A DNA stretch of 37,532 bases from Clostridia bacterium (GTDB lineage: Bacteria; Bacillota_A; Clostridia; Oscillospirales; QAKW01): NCBI GenBank assembly GCA_017396865.1, contig JAFQKO010000039.1, forward strand, positions 1 to 37,532, in the 5' to 3' direction. Made by a program: the position numbers and the translations under genes. Each line of letters starts with the position of its first letter. Within the stretch, counting starts at the first letter, position 1. The notes under the pieces were generated by a model. That model was given only the letters and a program-made list of their open reading frames with translations, was not told the origin of the DNA and searched no databases. Shown in pieces: positions 7,078 through 16,542 of this stretch.

Positions 7078-8964
7078 TTATTGATAGATTTTCTCCGCGT
7101 ACCGACTGCCGATCAGATTATCATAGGCAATCAGCCAATAATCCTTAAAAATTTCTGCGGCAGTGCCCTGCAGGCCGACCTCCTTCGTGCCGTTCGGCAG
7201 GAGGGTGACGTAGCGGGTTACACCGGGCAGCAAGGCGCGCTGCGCATCCATGAAATAATGGAAGGCGGGGCGGGAAAGCTCCAGCACGTCGGTCATATAG
7301 GGGATCAGGTGGTACAGCGAAACATCCTTTTCCGCGTGGGTGGGGGTTTCCTCCATATTGTTCCAGATCAGATAGGGAGTCGACTGCCGCATAAAGGTGC
7401 ATTCCTCTGCGCTGCCCTTAGAATAGCCAATGGCTTCCAACAAGTTGGGCGTATCCGAAAAATAGGGCTGATGGTCGCCGAAAAAGACGATCACGGTCGG
7501 CTCCTCCACCGCCTCAAAATAATCGACCAAGGCGCCCAGCGCCGCATCGGTTTTGGTCAGGCAGGTGGCGTAGGTTTCAATCACGCTGCGGTCGTAGTCG
7601 GAGATCGGCGCATCGGTTTGCAGGCGAACGGTTTCCTCGCCGAATTCATCGGGCTTATAGCCTGCATGGTTTTGCATGGTCACCGCATGGCAGAAGAAGG
7701 GTTGCCCCTTTTCCGCGCTTGCCTCATATTCGGCAATGATCCGCTCGGTGATCGCCATATCGGAAACGTAGCCCTGATTGCGCATCCGCTCTGCGCCCTC
7801 GAAGCTCTCCTCGCTGTGGAAGGCATCGAAGCCTAAAATATCATAAGCCTTATCGCGGCTGAAAAAGCTCCGCAGATAGGGATGGAGCGCCACCGTATTA
7901 TAGCCCTGCCCATTGAGATAAGAAAGATAGCTATCCATCTCGCCGTTGACATAGCTCATATAGGCGATCAGCCCTGCAGGCAGGCCGTAGGTGGAGCAGC
8001 TTGTGAGCAGCTCGAATTCGGAATTGGCGGTGCCGCCTCCGTATTCCGAGGTCATGGCCCGACCGGAAAGATACTGCGCCGAGAGGGAATTAAAGATCGG
8101 CGTCAGCTCCCGCCCGAAATCCAAATTCTCGGCACGGTCCAGATCCATATACGCCTCGTTCATCACCACGATCACGTTGGCACGGGTGCCCTCCTTTTCC
8201 TGCTTCGCCTGCTCAACAGCCTCGGCGGTCAACCGCTCTACGGTTTCCGCCCCGTAGCCTTCGGGCTCCTCTACCTGTATATCGTAAGCACTGCGGATAA
8301 AGCTATATACAAAGCCGTAGCTCTGATAGCCTGCCAACGGCTCCCAGGAGAGAATATACACGTTGTTTTCCTTCAGATAATCCGGCGAGAAGCGCTGATT
8401 GAACCCGAGGAGCATAAACAAAACCGCAGCCGCGCCGATGATCGCTTCTTTATAATAGCGAATTCGCAGCTTCTTCATCACAAAGATATCCAGCAGGATC
8501 GCACCCGCCAGACCCACCACCACGTAGATGATGGCATAGATCATATACTTTTCAAAAACGAAGTTGATATCGGACATAATATTGCCCGCCTCGCCTGCCA
8601 GCGAGAAATCCCACGGATAGAAGGGCTCGTTGCGGAACATGATCTTAAAATGGTTGATGGCATGGAGCAAAAACAGCCCCACGCTGACCAGCCCGACGCC
8701 GATCGAAAGCTTACGGGTAAAGAAGGTAATGGCGGCAATCAACAGCGCCGAGATCAGCGCAATATTGGAAAGAGCGGTTGCCGCCCATTCGGTTTGCAGG
8801 AAGGAAGCCCAGCTTTCGGCCGATTGCTGCGAAGCCGCCTCACATAAAAAGGCCAAGCCGATAGAATAGATCCAGATCCCGAGGCAAAGACCCGCCAAGC
8901 CCCAAAGCTTTTTCTTCTTAAAAAATGCAGCCGCCTTATGCATTGCCGCTTTGATTTTTTCCAT
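7078..8964 (-). CDS. LTA synthase-like membrane phosphoglycerol transferase (sulfatase fold)
   Basis: This is a membrane enzyme of the LtaS/alkaline-phosphatase superfamily, which transfers phosphoglycerol or similar groups onto cell-surface glycolipids or polymers. The 628-residue protein has about five membrane helices in the first 195 residues, then an extracellular sulfatase-fold domain. Visible motifs are NVIVVMNEAYMDL (metal-binding Glu), YGGGTANSEFE with the probable nucleophile Thr near residue 312, MQNHAGY, and FFGDHQPYF for the second metal site. The frame can begin at GTG 8973, but AGAAGGTG with proper spacing points to ATG 8964. It is preceded by a perfect consensus promoter. Whether the product is true lipoteichoic acid cannot be told; related enzymes modify other glycans. 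Confidence 0.88.
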   Translation of the reverse strand: MEKIKAAMHKAAAFFKKKKLWGLAGLCLGIWIYSIGLAFLCEAASQQSAESWASFLQTEWAATALSNIALISALLIAAITFFTRKLSIGVGLVSVGLFLLHAINHFKIMFRNEPFYPWDFSLAGEAGNIMSDINFVFEKYMIYAIIYVVVGLAGAILLDIFVMKKLRIRYYKEAIIGAAAVLFMLLGFNQRFSPDYLKENNVYILSWEPLAGYQSYGFVYSFIRSAYDIQVEEPEGYGAETVERLTAEAVEQAKQEKEGTRANVIVVMNEAYMDLDRAENLDFGRELTPIFNSLSAQYLSGRAMTSEYGGGTANSEFELLTSCSTYGLPAGLIAYMSYVNGEMDSYLSYLNGQGYNTVALHPYLRSFFSRDKAYDILGFDAFHSEESFEGAERMRNQGYVSDMAITERIIAEYEASAEKGQPFFCHAVTMQNHAGYKPDEFGEETVRLQTDAPISDYDRSVIETYATCLTKTDAALGALVDYFEAVEEPTVIVFFGDHQPYFSDTPNLLEAIGYSKGSAEECTFMRQSTPYLIWNNMEETPTHAEKDVSLYHLIPYMTDVLELSRPAFHYFMDAQRALLPGVTRYVTLLPNGTKEVGLQGTAAEIFKDYWLIAYDNLIGSRYAEKIYQ

Positions 8965-8986
8965 TTTTATCACCTTCTAAACAAAG

Positions 8987-9015
8987 ATTATAGCAAATCT
9001 GCTTAAAAATGTCAA
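8987..9015 (-). promoter_or_regulatory. Consensus sigma-A promoter of the LTA-synthase-like gene
   Basis: A perfect TTGACA (9015-9010), 17-nt spacer and TATAAT (8992-8987) on the minus strand. The -35 box overlaps the stop codon of the AraC-family gene, so the two are separately transcribed. Confidence 0.88.
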
Positions 9016-9815
9016 TCGGAGCTCTGGCTGCGATAGGCGGCGGGGCTTTTGCCGCACTGCGCTTTAAAGCGGCGCGAGAAATAGAACTGATCGCAATAGC
9101 CCAACTGCTCGCTGATCTCCCCGACGGAACGATTGGTAAGCAGCAGGTGGCGGCAGGCCTCCATAAACAGCATATCGTCGATATATCGCCCCGGCGTTTG
9201 CCCCAGCTCCCGCCGAAAGGCCTTGGTCAGCGTTCGCTCGGAAACGTAAAGCCGATCCGCAACTTCCCGCACCGTAAGCTGCGCAGAAAGGTGCCTGCGG
9301 ATGATCTGCATTGCCGCCAAAACGGTGGGTGAATGATCGGAAAGTCCGCTCTCCCCCACCCGCTCAGCTTCGAAAAAGGCCAGCAGATCCTCAGTCAGTT
9401 GATTCTTCAGCAGCAACGCCGCCTGCAGACTATCAACCTGCATCAGATCCCTGAGCCGCCGCAGCCGTTCTGCATCCAGCGGCAGGCAGGCAGGATGATC
9501 CAGCTCCGCTGCCGCATCATAGCCATCCGTCTTCAAGAGCTGAAGATGGAAATAAAGCTTGCTTGCCGACCTCTCACAGGTGGCGGAAAAGGAAAGCCCC
9601 GCAGGTAAAAGATACAGCCCCCCTGCCCGCAGCTGCATAACGCCGCCCTGCCATTCCAGCCGCAGCGCACCATCGTAAATATAATATAATCTGGAATAGG
9701 GCGGCTGACGGTCGCTGACCTTCCAGCTCGAATCGAGCTGCGCCTCCCCACCATCCAGAAATCGCACCTCTAAGGAATTGAGCTGCTCCAAATTGACGGG
9801 ACGAATCACCTTCAT
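9012..9815 (-). CDS. AraC family transcriptional regulator
   Basis: This is a cytosolic DNA-binding regulator of 267 residues. The N-terminal half (about 15-150) looks like the cupin sensor domain of AraC proteins, with LRAGGLYLLPAGLSFSATC as the beta-barrel segment. The C-terminal 100 residues carry the two helix-turn-helix units: VREVADRLYVSERTLTKAF and VGEISEQLGYCDQFYFSRRF, ending in the usual GKSPAAYR. The start ATG 9815 has GGAG about 10 nt upstream. It is divergent from the GH29 fucosidase gene with a 108-bp gap, so it probably senses a sugar and controls that enzyme; the ligand is not known. Confidence 0.93.
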   Translation of the reverse strand: MKVIRPVNLEQLNSLEVRFLDGGEAQLDSSWKVSDRQPPYSRLYYIYDGALRLEWQGGVMQLRAGGLYLLPAGLSFSATCERSASKLYFHLQLLKTDGYDAAAELDHPACLPLDAERLRRLRDLMQVDSLQAALLLKNQLTEDLLAFFEAERVGESGLSDHSPTVLAAMQIIRRHLSAQLTVREVADRLYVSERTLTKAFRRELGQTPGRYIDDMLFMEACRHLLLTNRSVGEISEQLGYCDQFYFSRRFKAQCGKSPAAYRSQSSD

Positions 9816-9923
9816 TTTCTGTTTTCTCCATAGTACGTTCCGAAAAACACATGGTTTTTTCCATATTTTACGGTTATAATGACCTTAAAATACATATTAG
9901 CATAATTCAAGGAGGAAATCAAG
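9816..9923. promoter_or_regulatory. Divergent AraC/GH29 control region
   Basis: This 108-bp AT-rich gap must hold both promoters. On the plus strand a TATAAT at 9875-9880 is the best -10 box for the fucosidase, with a poor -35, as expected for an activator-dependent promoter. The AAGGAGG at about 9911-9917 is the fucosidase ribosome binding site. Confidence 0.5.
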
Positions 9924-11264
9924 ATGTCTTCTTACGTTACCCGCCCCACCCCCGGCGATACCGCATGGTTTACCCATGATCGGTTCGGAATGTTTATCCA
10001 TTTCGGTCTATATGCCCTGCCCGCACGGCACGAATGGATCAAGACCCGCGAGGAGATCGCCGACGAGGATTATCAGCGGTATTTCGACCATTTCAATCCC
10101 GATCTTTTGGATGCCAAGGAATGGGCACGTCAAGCCAAGGCGGCAGGGATGAAATATGCTGTATTAACCACCAAGCACCACGAGGGCTTTTGCCTTTGGG
10201 ACTCCAAATACACTGATTACAAGGTAACCAACACCCCCTACGGCAAGGATATCGTTCGGGAATACGTCGACGCCTTCCGTGCCGAAGGGTTGCGAGTCGG
10301 TTTTTACTATTCGCTGATCGACTGGCATCATCCCGATTTCACCGTTGATATTCTGCACCCCGACCGCAACCGTCCCGAGAAAATTGCCGACAACAAAAAT
10401 CGTGACATGAAGCGCTACGCAAAATACATGCGGGATCAGGTGAGCGAGCTGCTGAGCAACTACGGCAAGATTGATATTCTTTGGTTCGATTTTTCCTATG
10501 ACGACGAGCGCAATGCAAAAAAATTCACCCATCTGCCCGATCTGCGCGGCAAGGGAAAAAACGATTGGGAAGCAGAAGCTTTGATTGCCACCGCCCGTGC
10601 CCTACAGCCCGATATCATCATTAATAACCGCGCCGATATCGAGCAGGATCTCGTTACCCCCGAGCAGTTCAAGCCCAATAAATGGATGACCCATCGGGAA
10701 ACAGGCGAGCGGGTTGTTTGGGAAGCCTGCCAAACCTTCAGCGGAAGCTGGGGCTACCATCGGGATGAGACAAGCTGGAAATCCCCCGAGGTGCTTTTGG
10801 ATCTTTTGGTCAGCAGCATTGCCTACGGCGGCAATCTGCTGATGAACGTAGGCCCTACCGCAAGAGGTTGCTTTGATCCCCGCGCCGAAAAAGCTCTGAA
10901 GGTTTATGCCGATTGGATGAAGTACAACAGCCGCTCTATCTACGGCTGCACCATGGCAGAGCCCCAATTCATCGCCCCGAGCGGCTGCTACTACACACAA
11001 AGCGTCGACGGCAAGCGGCTTTATCTCCATCTTTTCCGCTATCCCTTTAAAAATCTGATTTTGGAGGATCTCGCCGATCGGATCGAATACGCACAATTCC
11101 TGCACGACGGAAGCGAGATCCAATACACTACCGTTGCACCCTACTATTTTGACCGCAACACTGCACCGAAGGCTGTAGATTTTGGCGAAAATGCCGCATT
11201 CCTGACCATCCCCGAGCATCGCCCCGATATTACAGTTCCCGTAATCGAGATTTTCTTAAAATAA
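9924..11264 (+). CDS. GH29 family alpha-L-fucosidase
   Basis: This enzyme is predicted to remove alpha-L-fucose from glycans. It has 446 residues and no signal peptide (MSSYVTRPTPGDTAWFTHDR), so it is intracellular and would act on imported oligosaccharides. The GH29 catalytic barrel fills residues 10-350. Visible landmarks are RFGMFIHFGLYALP, TTKHHEGFCLWDS (about 82-94), GFYYSLIDWHHPDF, and GKIDILWFDFSY, where Asp189 is the expected nucleophile. GGNLLMNVGPTARG near 275-290 is also typical. The acid/base residue is not conserved in the family and I cannot assign it. The start has AAGGAGG. A single-gene unit, it ends in a strong terminator and is probably controlled by the divergent AraC protein. 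Confidence 0.93.
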   Translation: MSSYVTRPTPGDTAWFTHDRFGMFIHFGLYALPARHEWIKTREEIADEDYQRYFDHFNPDLLDAKEWARQAKAAGMKYAVLTTKHHEGFCLWDSKYTDYKVTNTPYGKDIVREYVDAFRAEGLRVGFYYSLIDWHHPDFTVDILHPDRNRPEKIADNKNRDMKRYAKYMRDQVSELLSNYGKIDILWFDFSYDDERNAKKFTHLPDLRGKGKNDWEAEALIATARALQPDIIINNRADIEQDLVTPEQFKPNKWMTHRETGERVVWEACQTFSGSWGYHRDETSWKSPEVLLDLLVSSIAYGGNLLMNVGPTARGCFDPRAEKALKVYADWMKYNSRSIYGCTMAEPQFIAPSGCYYTQSVDGKRLYLHLFRYPFKNLILEDLADRIEYAQFLHDGSEIQYTTVAPYYFDRNTAPKAVDFGENAAFLTIPEHRPDITVPVIEIFLK

Positions 11265-11267
11265 CAC

Positions 11268-11304
11268 AAAATGCCATAGATCCGCAAAGGATCTATGGCA
11301 TTTT
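11268..11304. terminator. Bidirectional terminator between GH29 and LCP genes
   Basis: A 16-bp stem (11268-11283 with 11289-11304), 5-nt loop, with A-run and T-run flanks serves the converging GH29 (plus) and LCP (minus) genes. Confidence 0.9.
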
Positions 11305-11305
11305 A

Positions 11306-12820
11306 TTATGCGCGTTGCGATACGACACCGCCGTTTCCCGGATCGGGCGTCGGAGTCGGTTCGGGATTCGGATTCGGCTCCGGATTCGGATCGGGGTTCG
11401 GAGTTACCTCACCGCCTACATCCACGCCGGGATTGGTGCCATCGGGGTTGGTGCCGTCGGGATTCGTGCCGTCGGGGTTGGTGCCATCGGGGTTGGTGCC
11501 GTCAGGATTCGTGCCGTCGGGATTCGTGCCGTCGGGGTTGGTGCCGTCGGGATTGGTCCCATCGGGCAGGGTCCCGTCGGGATTCGTCCCATCCGGATTG
11601 GTTCCATCGGGCAGGGTCCCATCCGGATTGGTTCCATCGGGCAGCGTGCCATCGGGCAACGTACCGTCGGGCAGGGTACCGTCGGGCAGGGTACCGTCGG
11701 GCAAGGTACCGTCCTCCGGAACAGGTTCCTCTGTGGGGGCGTTGGGATCATAGGTCTCACCCGTGAACCACGGCGTGCGATCCACACCGTTCGTTTCCAT
11801 ATATTCCTCGAAGGAGATATCCTCATATAGGAATGCCCGCAGCTGCGCCGAGGCGTATTCCAGATTATAATACATACAGGAGCCGCGCCCCTTCACGTAC
11901 AGACCGTGCTGAATGATCGCCTCATCCGCAGGAATACGCGCCTGCTTAAATTGCAGACCCTTATTCACCAGCAAGGCCGCCAGATCCAGAATCTCATCCT
12001 CCTCCAGCGAGGTTTCCATACAGGGCAGCATCTTTTCGACCATGGCGGGATAATCGGTGAGCTTCATCTTCACCGCCTTTTTGAAAAGCTGATACATCAC
12101 GTGGCGCTGGCGCTGGGTTCTGCCCATATCGCCGGTAACACCGTCGACGGTCTTCACCTTACGCACCCGTGCCCAGGCCACCGCCTGGATGCCGTTGAGC
12201 CGCTGCTCCCCCGCCTCCTCGATCAGGTCGTTGGGCGTGCCGCGCTTTTTATGCATTTCACGGATCTGCTTATTGGCATTTTTCACCTCGGCGGCGGTCA
12301 GCTCCGCATCAATGCCGCCGACCATATCAATCAGATCGGCCATGCCGACGAAATCGACGGTTGCATAATCGCGAATTGCCAAATTGAAGTTCTGATTGAT
12401 GGTTTTTACCGCCAGCTGTGCGCCGCCCTGAGCGCCGCCTCTGGCGCTGCCGTAGCTATACGCCGCATTGATCTTTTGGTAGCCGAGCCCCTCCACCTTC
12501 ACCAGCGAATCACGCATGATGGAAACCAGCTTGATATCGTTGTGCACCGAATCAACGGTGAGGATCATGATGGAATCGGAAAGACCCACGTAGTTTTCAT
12601 TGCGGGCATCCACGCCAAACAATGCAATGGAGGTAATGCCTTCGGGCATCTCCACACCCTCGGCAATACCCAGATCCGACTCATCCAGCTTGGTTTTATT
12701 ATAAACGATGATCGAATCCTTAATGCCCCAAACCGAAAGCACCGTTCCCGCAATGATCAAAAGAATCGGCAGCAGGAAGGGCAGGAAATGTTTTTTTAAA
12801 AAATTGCCAAACGTACTCAT
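11306..12820 (-). CDS. LytR-CpsA-Psr (LCP) family protein with a PDGT-repeat tail
   Basis: This is a membrane-anchored LCP phosphotransferase, a family that attaches teichoic acids or capsule glycans to peptidoglycan. The 504-residue protein has one N-terminal membrane helix (about 12-32), an LCP domain (about 60-270; SIALFGVDARNEN, LVSIMRDSLV, GGAQLAVKTINQNFNL, and GRTQRQRH with the conserved Arg residues), and a roughly 80-residue segment. The tail has 19 five-residue units (PDGTN or PDGTL, the first EDGTL) and then a Pro/Asn/Glu-rich stretch (NPDPNPEPNPNPEPTPTP). Such low-complexity tails usually span the cell wall. The start ATG 12820 has no good ribosome binding site, so an alternative start is possible. 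It lies downstream of tex with a 98-bp gap and ends at a shared terminator. Confidence 0.9.
   Translation of the reverse strand: MSTFGNFLKKHFLPFLLPILLIIAGTVLSVWGIKDSIIVYNKTKLDESDLGIAEGVEMPEGITSIALFGVDARNENYVGLSDSIMILTVDSVHNDIKLVSIMRDSLVKVEGLGYQKINAAYSYGSARGGAQGGAQLAVKTINQNFNLAIRDYATVDFVGMADLIDMVGGIDAELTAAEVKNANKQIREMHKKRGTPNDLIEEAGEQRLNGIQAVAWARVRKVKTVDGVTGDMGRTQRQRHVMYQLFKKAVKMKLTDYPAMVEKMLPCMETSLEEDEILDLAALLVNKGLQFKQARIPADEAIIQHGLYVKGRGSCMYYNLEYASAQLRAFLYEDISFEEYMETNGVDRTPWFTGETYDPNAPTEEPVPEDGTLPDGTLPDGTLPDGTLPDGTLPDGTNPDGTLPDGTNPDGTNPDGTLPDGTNPDGTNPDGTNPDGTNPDGTNPDGTNPDGTNPDGTNPDGTNPGVDVGGEVTPNPDPNPEPNPNPEPTPTPDPGNGGVVSQRA
11432..11716 (-). repeat. 19 x 15-bp coding tandem repeat
   Basis: Nineteen exact-length 15-bp units encode PDGTN or PDGTL (the outermost at 11702-11716 encodes EDGTL). 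Leu units cluster at the N-terminal side and Asn units at the C-terminal side, with a mixed zone between. Unit number is likely to vary between strains by slippage. Confidence 0.95.
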
Positions 12821-12918
12821 AAAACAATTAACCGCTTTCAGAAAAAAATAGGATTATTCACTTCTTTTTAGTATATTACTTTTTCTTCAAAAAATAAAGC
12901 CCTAAATTGTTAAAATTA

Positions 12919-15063
12919 TCAAATTTTCATCGTAAGTCCGATCCGCTTCTTTTTCAGGTCGACGGAGATGACCTTCACCTTCACGATATCGCCCACCTTC
13001 AGCACCTCGCTCGGGTGGCGGATATAGCGGTCGCAGATCTGGGAGATATGCACCAAGCCGTCCTCATGGACACCGATATCCACGAAGGCGCCAAAGTCGA
13101 TGACGTTGCGCACCGTGCCCTCCAGCAGCATTCCTTCTTTAAGATGCTCCAGCTCCAATACGTCGGATTTCAAAATGGGGCGGGGCAGCTCATCGCGGGG
13201 ATCACGGCCGGGCTTTTGCAAAAAGGCAGCGATATCGATAAGGGTCGGCTGACCGACACCCAACTCCTCGGCCAGCTTTTTGCCGCTTTCGCCGTCGGCC
13301 AGCTTGCCCACGCCCTGCACCGCACCGCCGCGCAGATCCTCGGCAGAATAGCCGCATTTCTTCAAAAAGAGCCGTGCGGCGGGGTAGCTTTCGGGATGAA
13401 CGGCAGTATTATCCAGCGGCTCATCGCCGCCCGAGACCCGCAGAAAGCCTGCACACTGCTCAAAGGCCTTGGGGCCCAGCTTGGGCACCTTCAAAAGCTC
13501 CTTACGGGAGCGGAAGGCGCCGACCTCCTCCCGATAGGCAACGATATTTTTGGCAATGCCCGCATTGATGCCCGCCACCTGCGTCAGCAGAGGCGCGCTG
13601 GCGGTGTTCAAATCAACGCCGACAGAGTTGACGCAATCCTCCACCACGCCGCCGAGGGCTTCGCCCAGGCGGGTCTTGGGCATATCATGCTGATACTGCC
13701 CCACACCGATGGAGCGGGGATCGATCTTGACCAGCTCGGCCAGCGGATCCTGCAAACGGCGGGCGATGGAGACCGCCGAACGCAGAGAAACGTCGAACTG
13801 CGGAAATTCCTCCGCCGCCAGCTTGGAGGCGGAATAGACCGAAGCGCCCGCCTCATTGGTGATGACGTAGTGCACCTTGGTATCCAGCTCGCGGATCAGC
13901 TCCACCACGAATTTTTCCGATTCACGGGAGGCGGTGCCGTTGCCGATACTGATGAGGGTGACCCCGAATTTCTTGATCAGCACCTTGAGCTTGGCCTTGG
14001 CCTCCTCGATCTTATTTTGAGGCGGGGTGGGATAGATGACGGTGGTGGCCAGCACCTTACCGGTCTCATCCACCACGGCGATCTTGCAGCCGGTACGGTA
14101 AGCAGGGTCCAGCCCCAGCGTGACCATGCCCTTGATGGGCGGTTGCATCAGCAGATGACGCAGATTCTCGGAAAAAACGCCGATGGCGGCCTCCGAGGCA
14201 CGGTCGGTCAGCGCGGTACGCACCTCCCGCTCCAGCGAGGGCGCGATCAGGCGGGAATAGGCATCCTCCGCCGCCTCGCGCACGTGGGCGGCAGCGGCGG
14301 TTTCGTTCTTAACGTAGCCGCGGGTGCAGAGAAAAACTGCCTTTTCCGTATCCACAACGATCTTGACCTTCAGGATCTCCTCGGCCTCGCCGCGGTTGAT
14401 GGCCAAAACCCGATGGCCCGGAATCTTTTTGACCAACTCCTGAAATTCATAATACATGGCGTAGACGCCCTTAACGTCCTTTTGCTCATCGGCGGCCTCG
14501 CAAGCGATCATCGCCTCGGCAAGATACAAGGCACGCATCTTACGGCGCAGCTCCGCATCGTCGGAGACGGTTTCGGCAATGATATCCCGCGCGCCCTGCA
14601 GGGCATCCTCGGCGGTAGGCACCTCGTCGGTAATATAATTCTGCGCCTCGGCGGCGGGATCAAAGCCCTCGGCCTGCTCCAAAATAGCCAGCGCCAGCGG
14701 CTCCAAGCCTCGCTCCTTTGCCTTGCTTGCACGAGTCTGCTTCTTTTGCTTATAGGGACGGTAGATATCCTCCACCTCTGCCAGCGTGACGGCGGCGGCA
14801 AGGGCGGCCTCCAGCTCCTCTGTCCATTTTTCCTGCGCCTGAATGGAGGCGGCAACCTCCTCCTTGCGCTTTTGCAGATTACGCAGATAGGTCAGCCGAT
14901 CCGACAAATTTCGCAACACCTGATCATCCAATCCACCCGTTGCCTCCTTACGGTAGCGGGCGATAAACGGAATGGTGTTGCCCGCATCCATCAGCTCAAC
15001 GGCGGCGGCCACCTGCGTTTCTTTGATATTTAATTCTTTCGCTAAAATTTGATTGATATCCAT
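12919..15063 (-). CDS. tex: Tex family RNA-binding transcription accessory protein
   Basis: This is a cytosolic nucleic-acid-binding protein of the Tex/Spt6-like family, 714 residues, the usual length. Domains in order are an N-terminal helical Tex region (MDINQILAKELNIKETQVAA), a YqgF/RuvC-like RNase-H fold (about 325-450, GLDPAYRTGCKIAVVDETG), helix-hairpin-helix motifs (about 485-560, LNTASAPLLTQVAGINAGIA), and a C-terminal S1 domain (about 640-714, GTVRNVIDFGAFVDIGVHED). The start ATG 15063 has AAAGGAG upstream. Its role is probably in transcription or RNA turnover, but the precise function in Clostridia is unclear. The LCP gene lies downstream on the same strand. The MATE gene is divergent. 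Confidence 0.97.
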   Translation of the reverse strand: MDINQILAKELNIKETQVAAAVELMDAGNTIPFIARYRKEATGGLDDQVLRNLSDRLTYLRNLQKRKEEVAASIQAQEKWTEELEAALAAAVTLAEVEDIYRPYKQKKQTRASKAKERGLEPLALAILEQAEGFDPAAEAQNYITDEVPTAEDALQGARDIIAETVSDDAELRRKMRALYLAEAMIACEAADEQKDVKGVYAMYYEFQELVKKIPGHRVLAINRGEAEEILKVKIVVDTEKAVFLCTRGYVKNETAAAAHVREAAEDAYSRLIAPSLEREVRTALTDRASEAAIGVFSENLRHLLMQPPIKGMVTLGLDPAYRTGCKIAVVDETGKVLATTVIYPTPPQNKIEEAKAKLKVLIKKFGVTLISIGNGTASRESEKFVVELIRELDTKVHYVITNEAGASVYSASKLAAEEFPQFDVSLRSAVSIARRLQDPLAELVKIDPRSIGVGQYQHDMPKTRLGEALGGVVEDCVNSVGVDLNTASAPLLTQVAGINAGIAKNIVAYREEVGAFRSRKELLKVPKLGPKAFEQCAGFLRVSGGDEPLDNTAVHPESYPAARLFLKKCGYSAEDLRGGAVQGVGKLADGESGKKLAEELGVGQPTLIDIAAFLQKPGRDPRDELPRPILKSDVLELEHLKEGMLLEGTVRNVIDFGAFVDIGVHEDGLVHISQICDRYIRHPSEVLKVGDIVKVKVISVDLKKKRIGLTMKI

Positions 15064-15130
15064 TTTTTCTTACTCCTTTTGCAACCGAAGGGTATTATAC
15101 CAAAAAAGGGGATTCTTTGCAATAGAAGGG

Positions 15131-15159
15131 TTGATTTTTCTTTTTACTGTTGCTATAAT
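15131..15159 (+). promoter_or_regulatory. Predicted promoter of the MATE/GH2 pair
   Basis: TTGATT (15131-15136), 17-nt spacer and TATAAT (15154-15159) lie 24 nt before the MATE start. Confidence 0.8.
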
Positions 15160-15183
15160 TTTTTGTGTTTAGGAGATGATCTT

Positions 15184-16530
15184 ATGTCAAACGACCGAAT
15201 GGGTCATGAAAATATTTGGAAGCTGATCGGACGGATGACACTGCCCACCATCGCAGCGCAGCTCATCAATATGCTCTACAGCATCGTTGACCGTATCTAC
15301 ATCGGCCACATCCCCGAAGAAGGGCAGATCGCGCTGACCGGTGTTGGGCTGGCCACCCCGATCGTTGTGGTCATTGCGGCCTTCAGCCTCTTTGTCGGTA
15401 ACGGCGGTGCACCGCTTGCCTCCATTGCATTAGGGCAAAAGGATCGCCCCCGCGCCGAGCAGATCCTCGGCAACGGCGTTTCCTTTTTGATCGGGCTTTC
15501 GGCTATTTTGCCCGTCCTTTGCATCCTCTTTGCCGAGCCGATCCTTTATGCTACCGGCGCCAGCGACGCCACCTTCGGCTATGCCCATTCCTATCTGATG
15601 CTCTATATCATCGGAACTCCGATGGTAATGATCAATATGGGATTGACCCCCTTTGTTCTGGCGCAGGGAAAAACCATGATCGCCACCCTCTCGATGGTGC
15701 TCGGCGCGTTCGTTAACATCGCGCTGGATCCCCTTTTTATCTATACCTTTGATTTAGGAGTGCAGGGTGCTGCGATCGCAACGGTGATCGCCCAAGCCGC
15801 AAGCGCTGCTCCGATTCTTTATTTTCTTCTTTTTAAAACCGAGCTTCGCATCCGTGCCGCCTGTCTGCGCCCCCATCTTAAGACCCTCGGCCGCATCGCC
15901 TCGCTGGGGATCGCGCCCTTTGTTATGGCGGCAACCGAGAGCGTGATCGGCTTCGTGCTCAACGGCAATCTGCAAGCCTACGGCAACGATCTTTACGTGG
16001 GTTGCCTGACGGTAATGCAAAGCGTCATGCAGCTTATTACCGTGCCGGTCTCCGGCTTTGTGCAGGGAGTTTCCCCCATCATCAGCTTCAACTACGGCGC
16101 AGGCAACAAGGAGCGGGTCAAAAAGACCTTTCGCATCATGTTGCTCCTGCTCTGCTCCTATATGGCGCTTTTGGTTTCCTTTATTATACTGTTCCCCGCC
16201 TTCTTTGCTGCGATCTTTACAAGCGATCCCGCGCTGATCCGCCTCACCGAGCAGGCCATGCCGATCTTTATGGCGGGGATGCTGATCTTCGGCCTTCAAC
16301 GCTCCTGCCAAACTGCCTTTCTGGCGCTGGGGCAGGCCAAGTTCTCCCTCTTTTTTGCCCTGTGGCGAAAGATCATTCTTCTGGTGCCGCTGGCGATCAT
16401 TCTCCCGCGCTTCTTCGGCGTTATGGGCATCTACTACGCAGAGCCGATCGCCGATTCCATCGCCGCCCTTACCTGCTGCACCGTTTTTCTGCTGAACTTT
16501 AATAAAATCTTAAATAAACCGCCCAAATAA
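15184..16530 (+). CDS. MATE family efflux transporter
   Basis: This is a 448-residue inner-membrane antiporter of the MATE (MOP) superfamily with twelve predicted helices. The opening GRMTLPTIAAQLINMLYSIV DRIYIGHI segment (about residues 13-40) and NGGAPLASIALGQ are characteristic, and the second half repeats the pattern (GFVQGVSPIISFNYGAGNKE). The open frame extends back to 15049, but AGGAG at 15171-15175 with proper spacing selects ATG 15184, where homology also begins. The substrate is unknown; relatives export drugs or metabolites. GH2 follows after 12 bp, so they are co-transcribed, but a functional link is not obvious. Confidence 0.93.
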   Translation: MSNDRMGHENIWKLIGRMTLPTIAAQLINMLYSIVDRIYIGHIPEEGQIALTGVGLATPIVVVIAAFSLFVGNGGAPLASIALGQKDRPRAEQILGNGVSFLIGLSAILPVLCILFAEPILYATGASDATFGYAHSYLMLYIIGTPMVMINMGLTPFVLAQGKTMIATLSMVLGAFVNIALDPLFIYTFDLGVQGAAIATVIAQAASAAPILYFLLFKTELRIRAACLRPHLKTLGRIASLGIAPFVMAATESVIGFVLNGNLQAYGNDLYVGCLTVMQSVMQLITVPVSGFVQGVSPIISFNYGAGNKERVKKTFRIMLLLLCSYMALLVSFIILFPAFFAAIFTSDPALIRLTEQAMPIFMAGMLIFGLQRSCQTAFLALGQAKFSLFFALWRKIILLVPLAIILPRFFGVMGIYYAEPIADSIAALTCCTVFLLNFNKILNKPPK

Positions 16531-16542
16531 GGAGGATATCCT

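Noticed and set aside
12907..15033. 708-codon plus-strand open frame opposite tex
   Set aside because: tex is clearly coding on the minus strand with full-length family match. The other is a shadow caused by codon bias.
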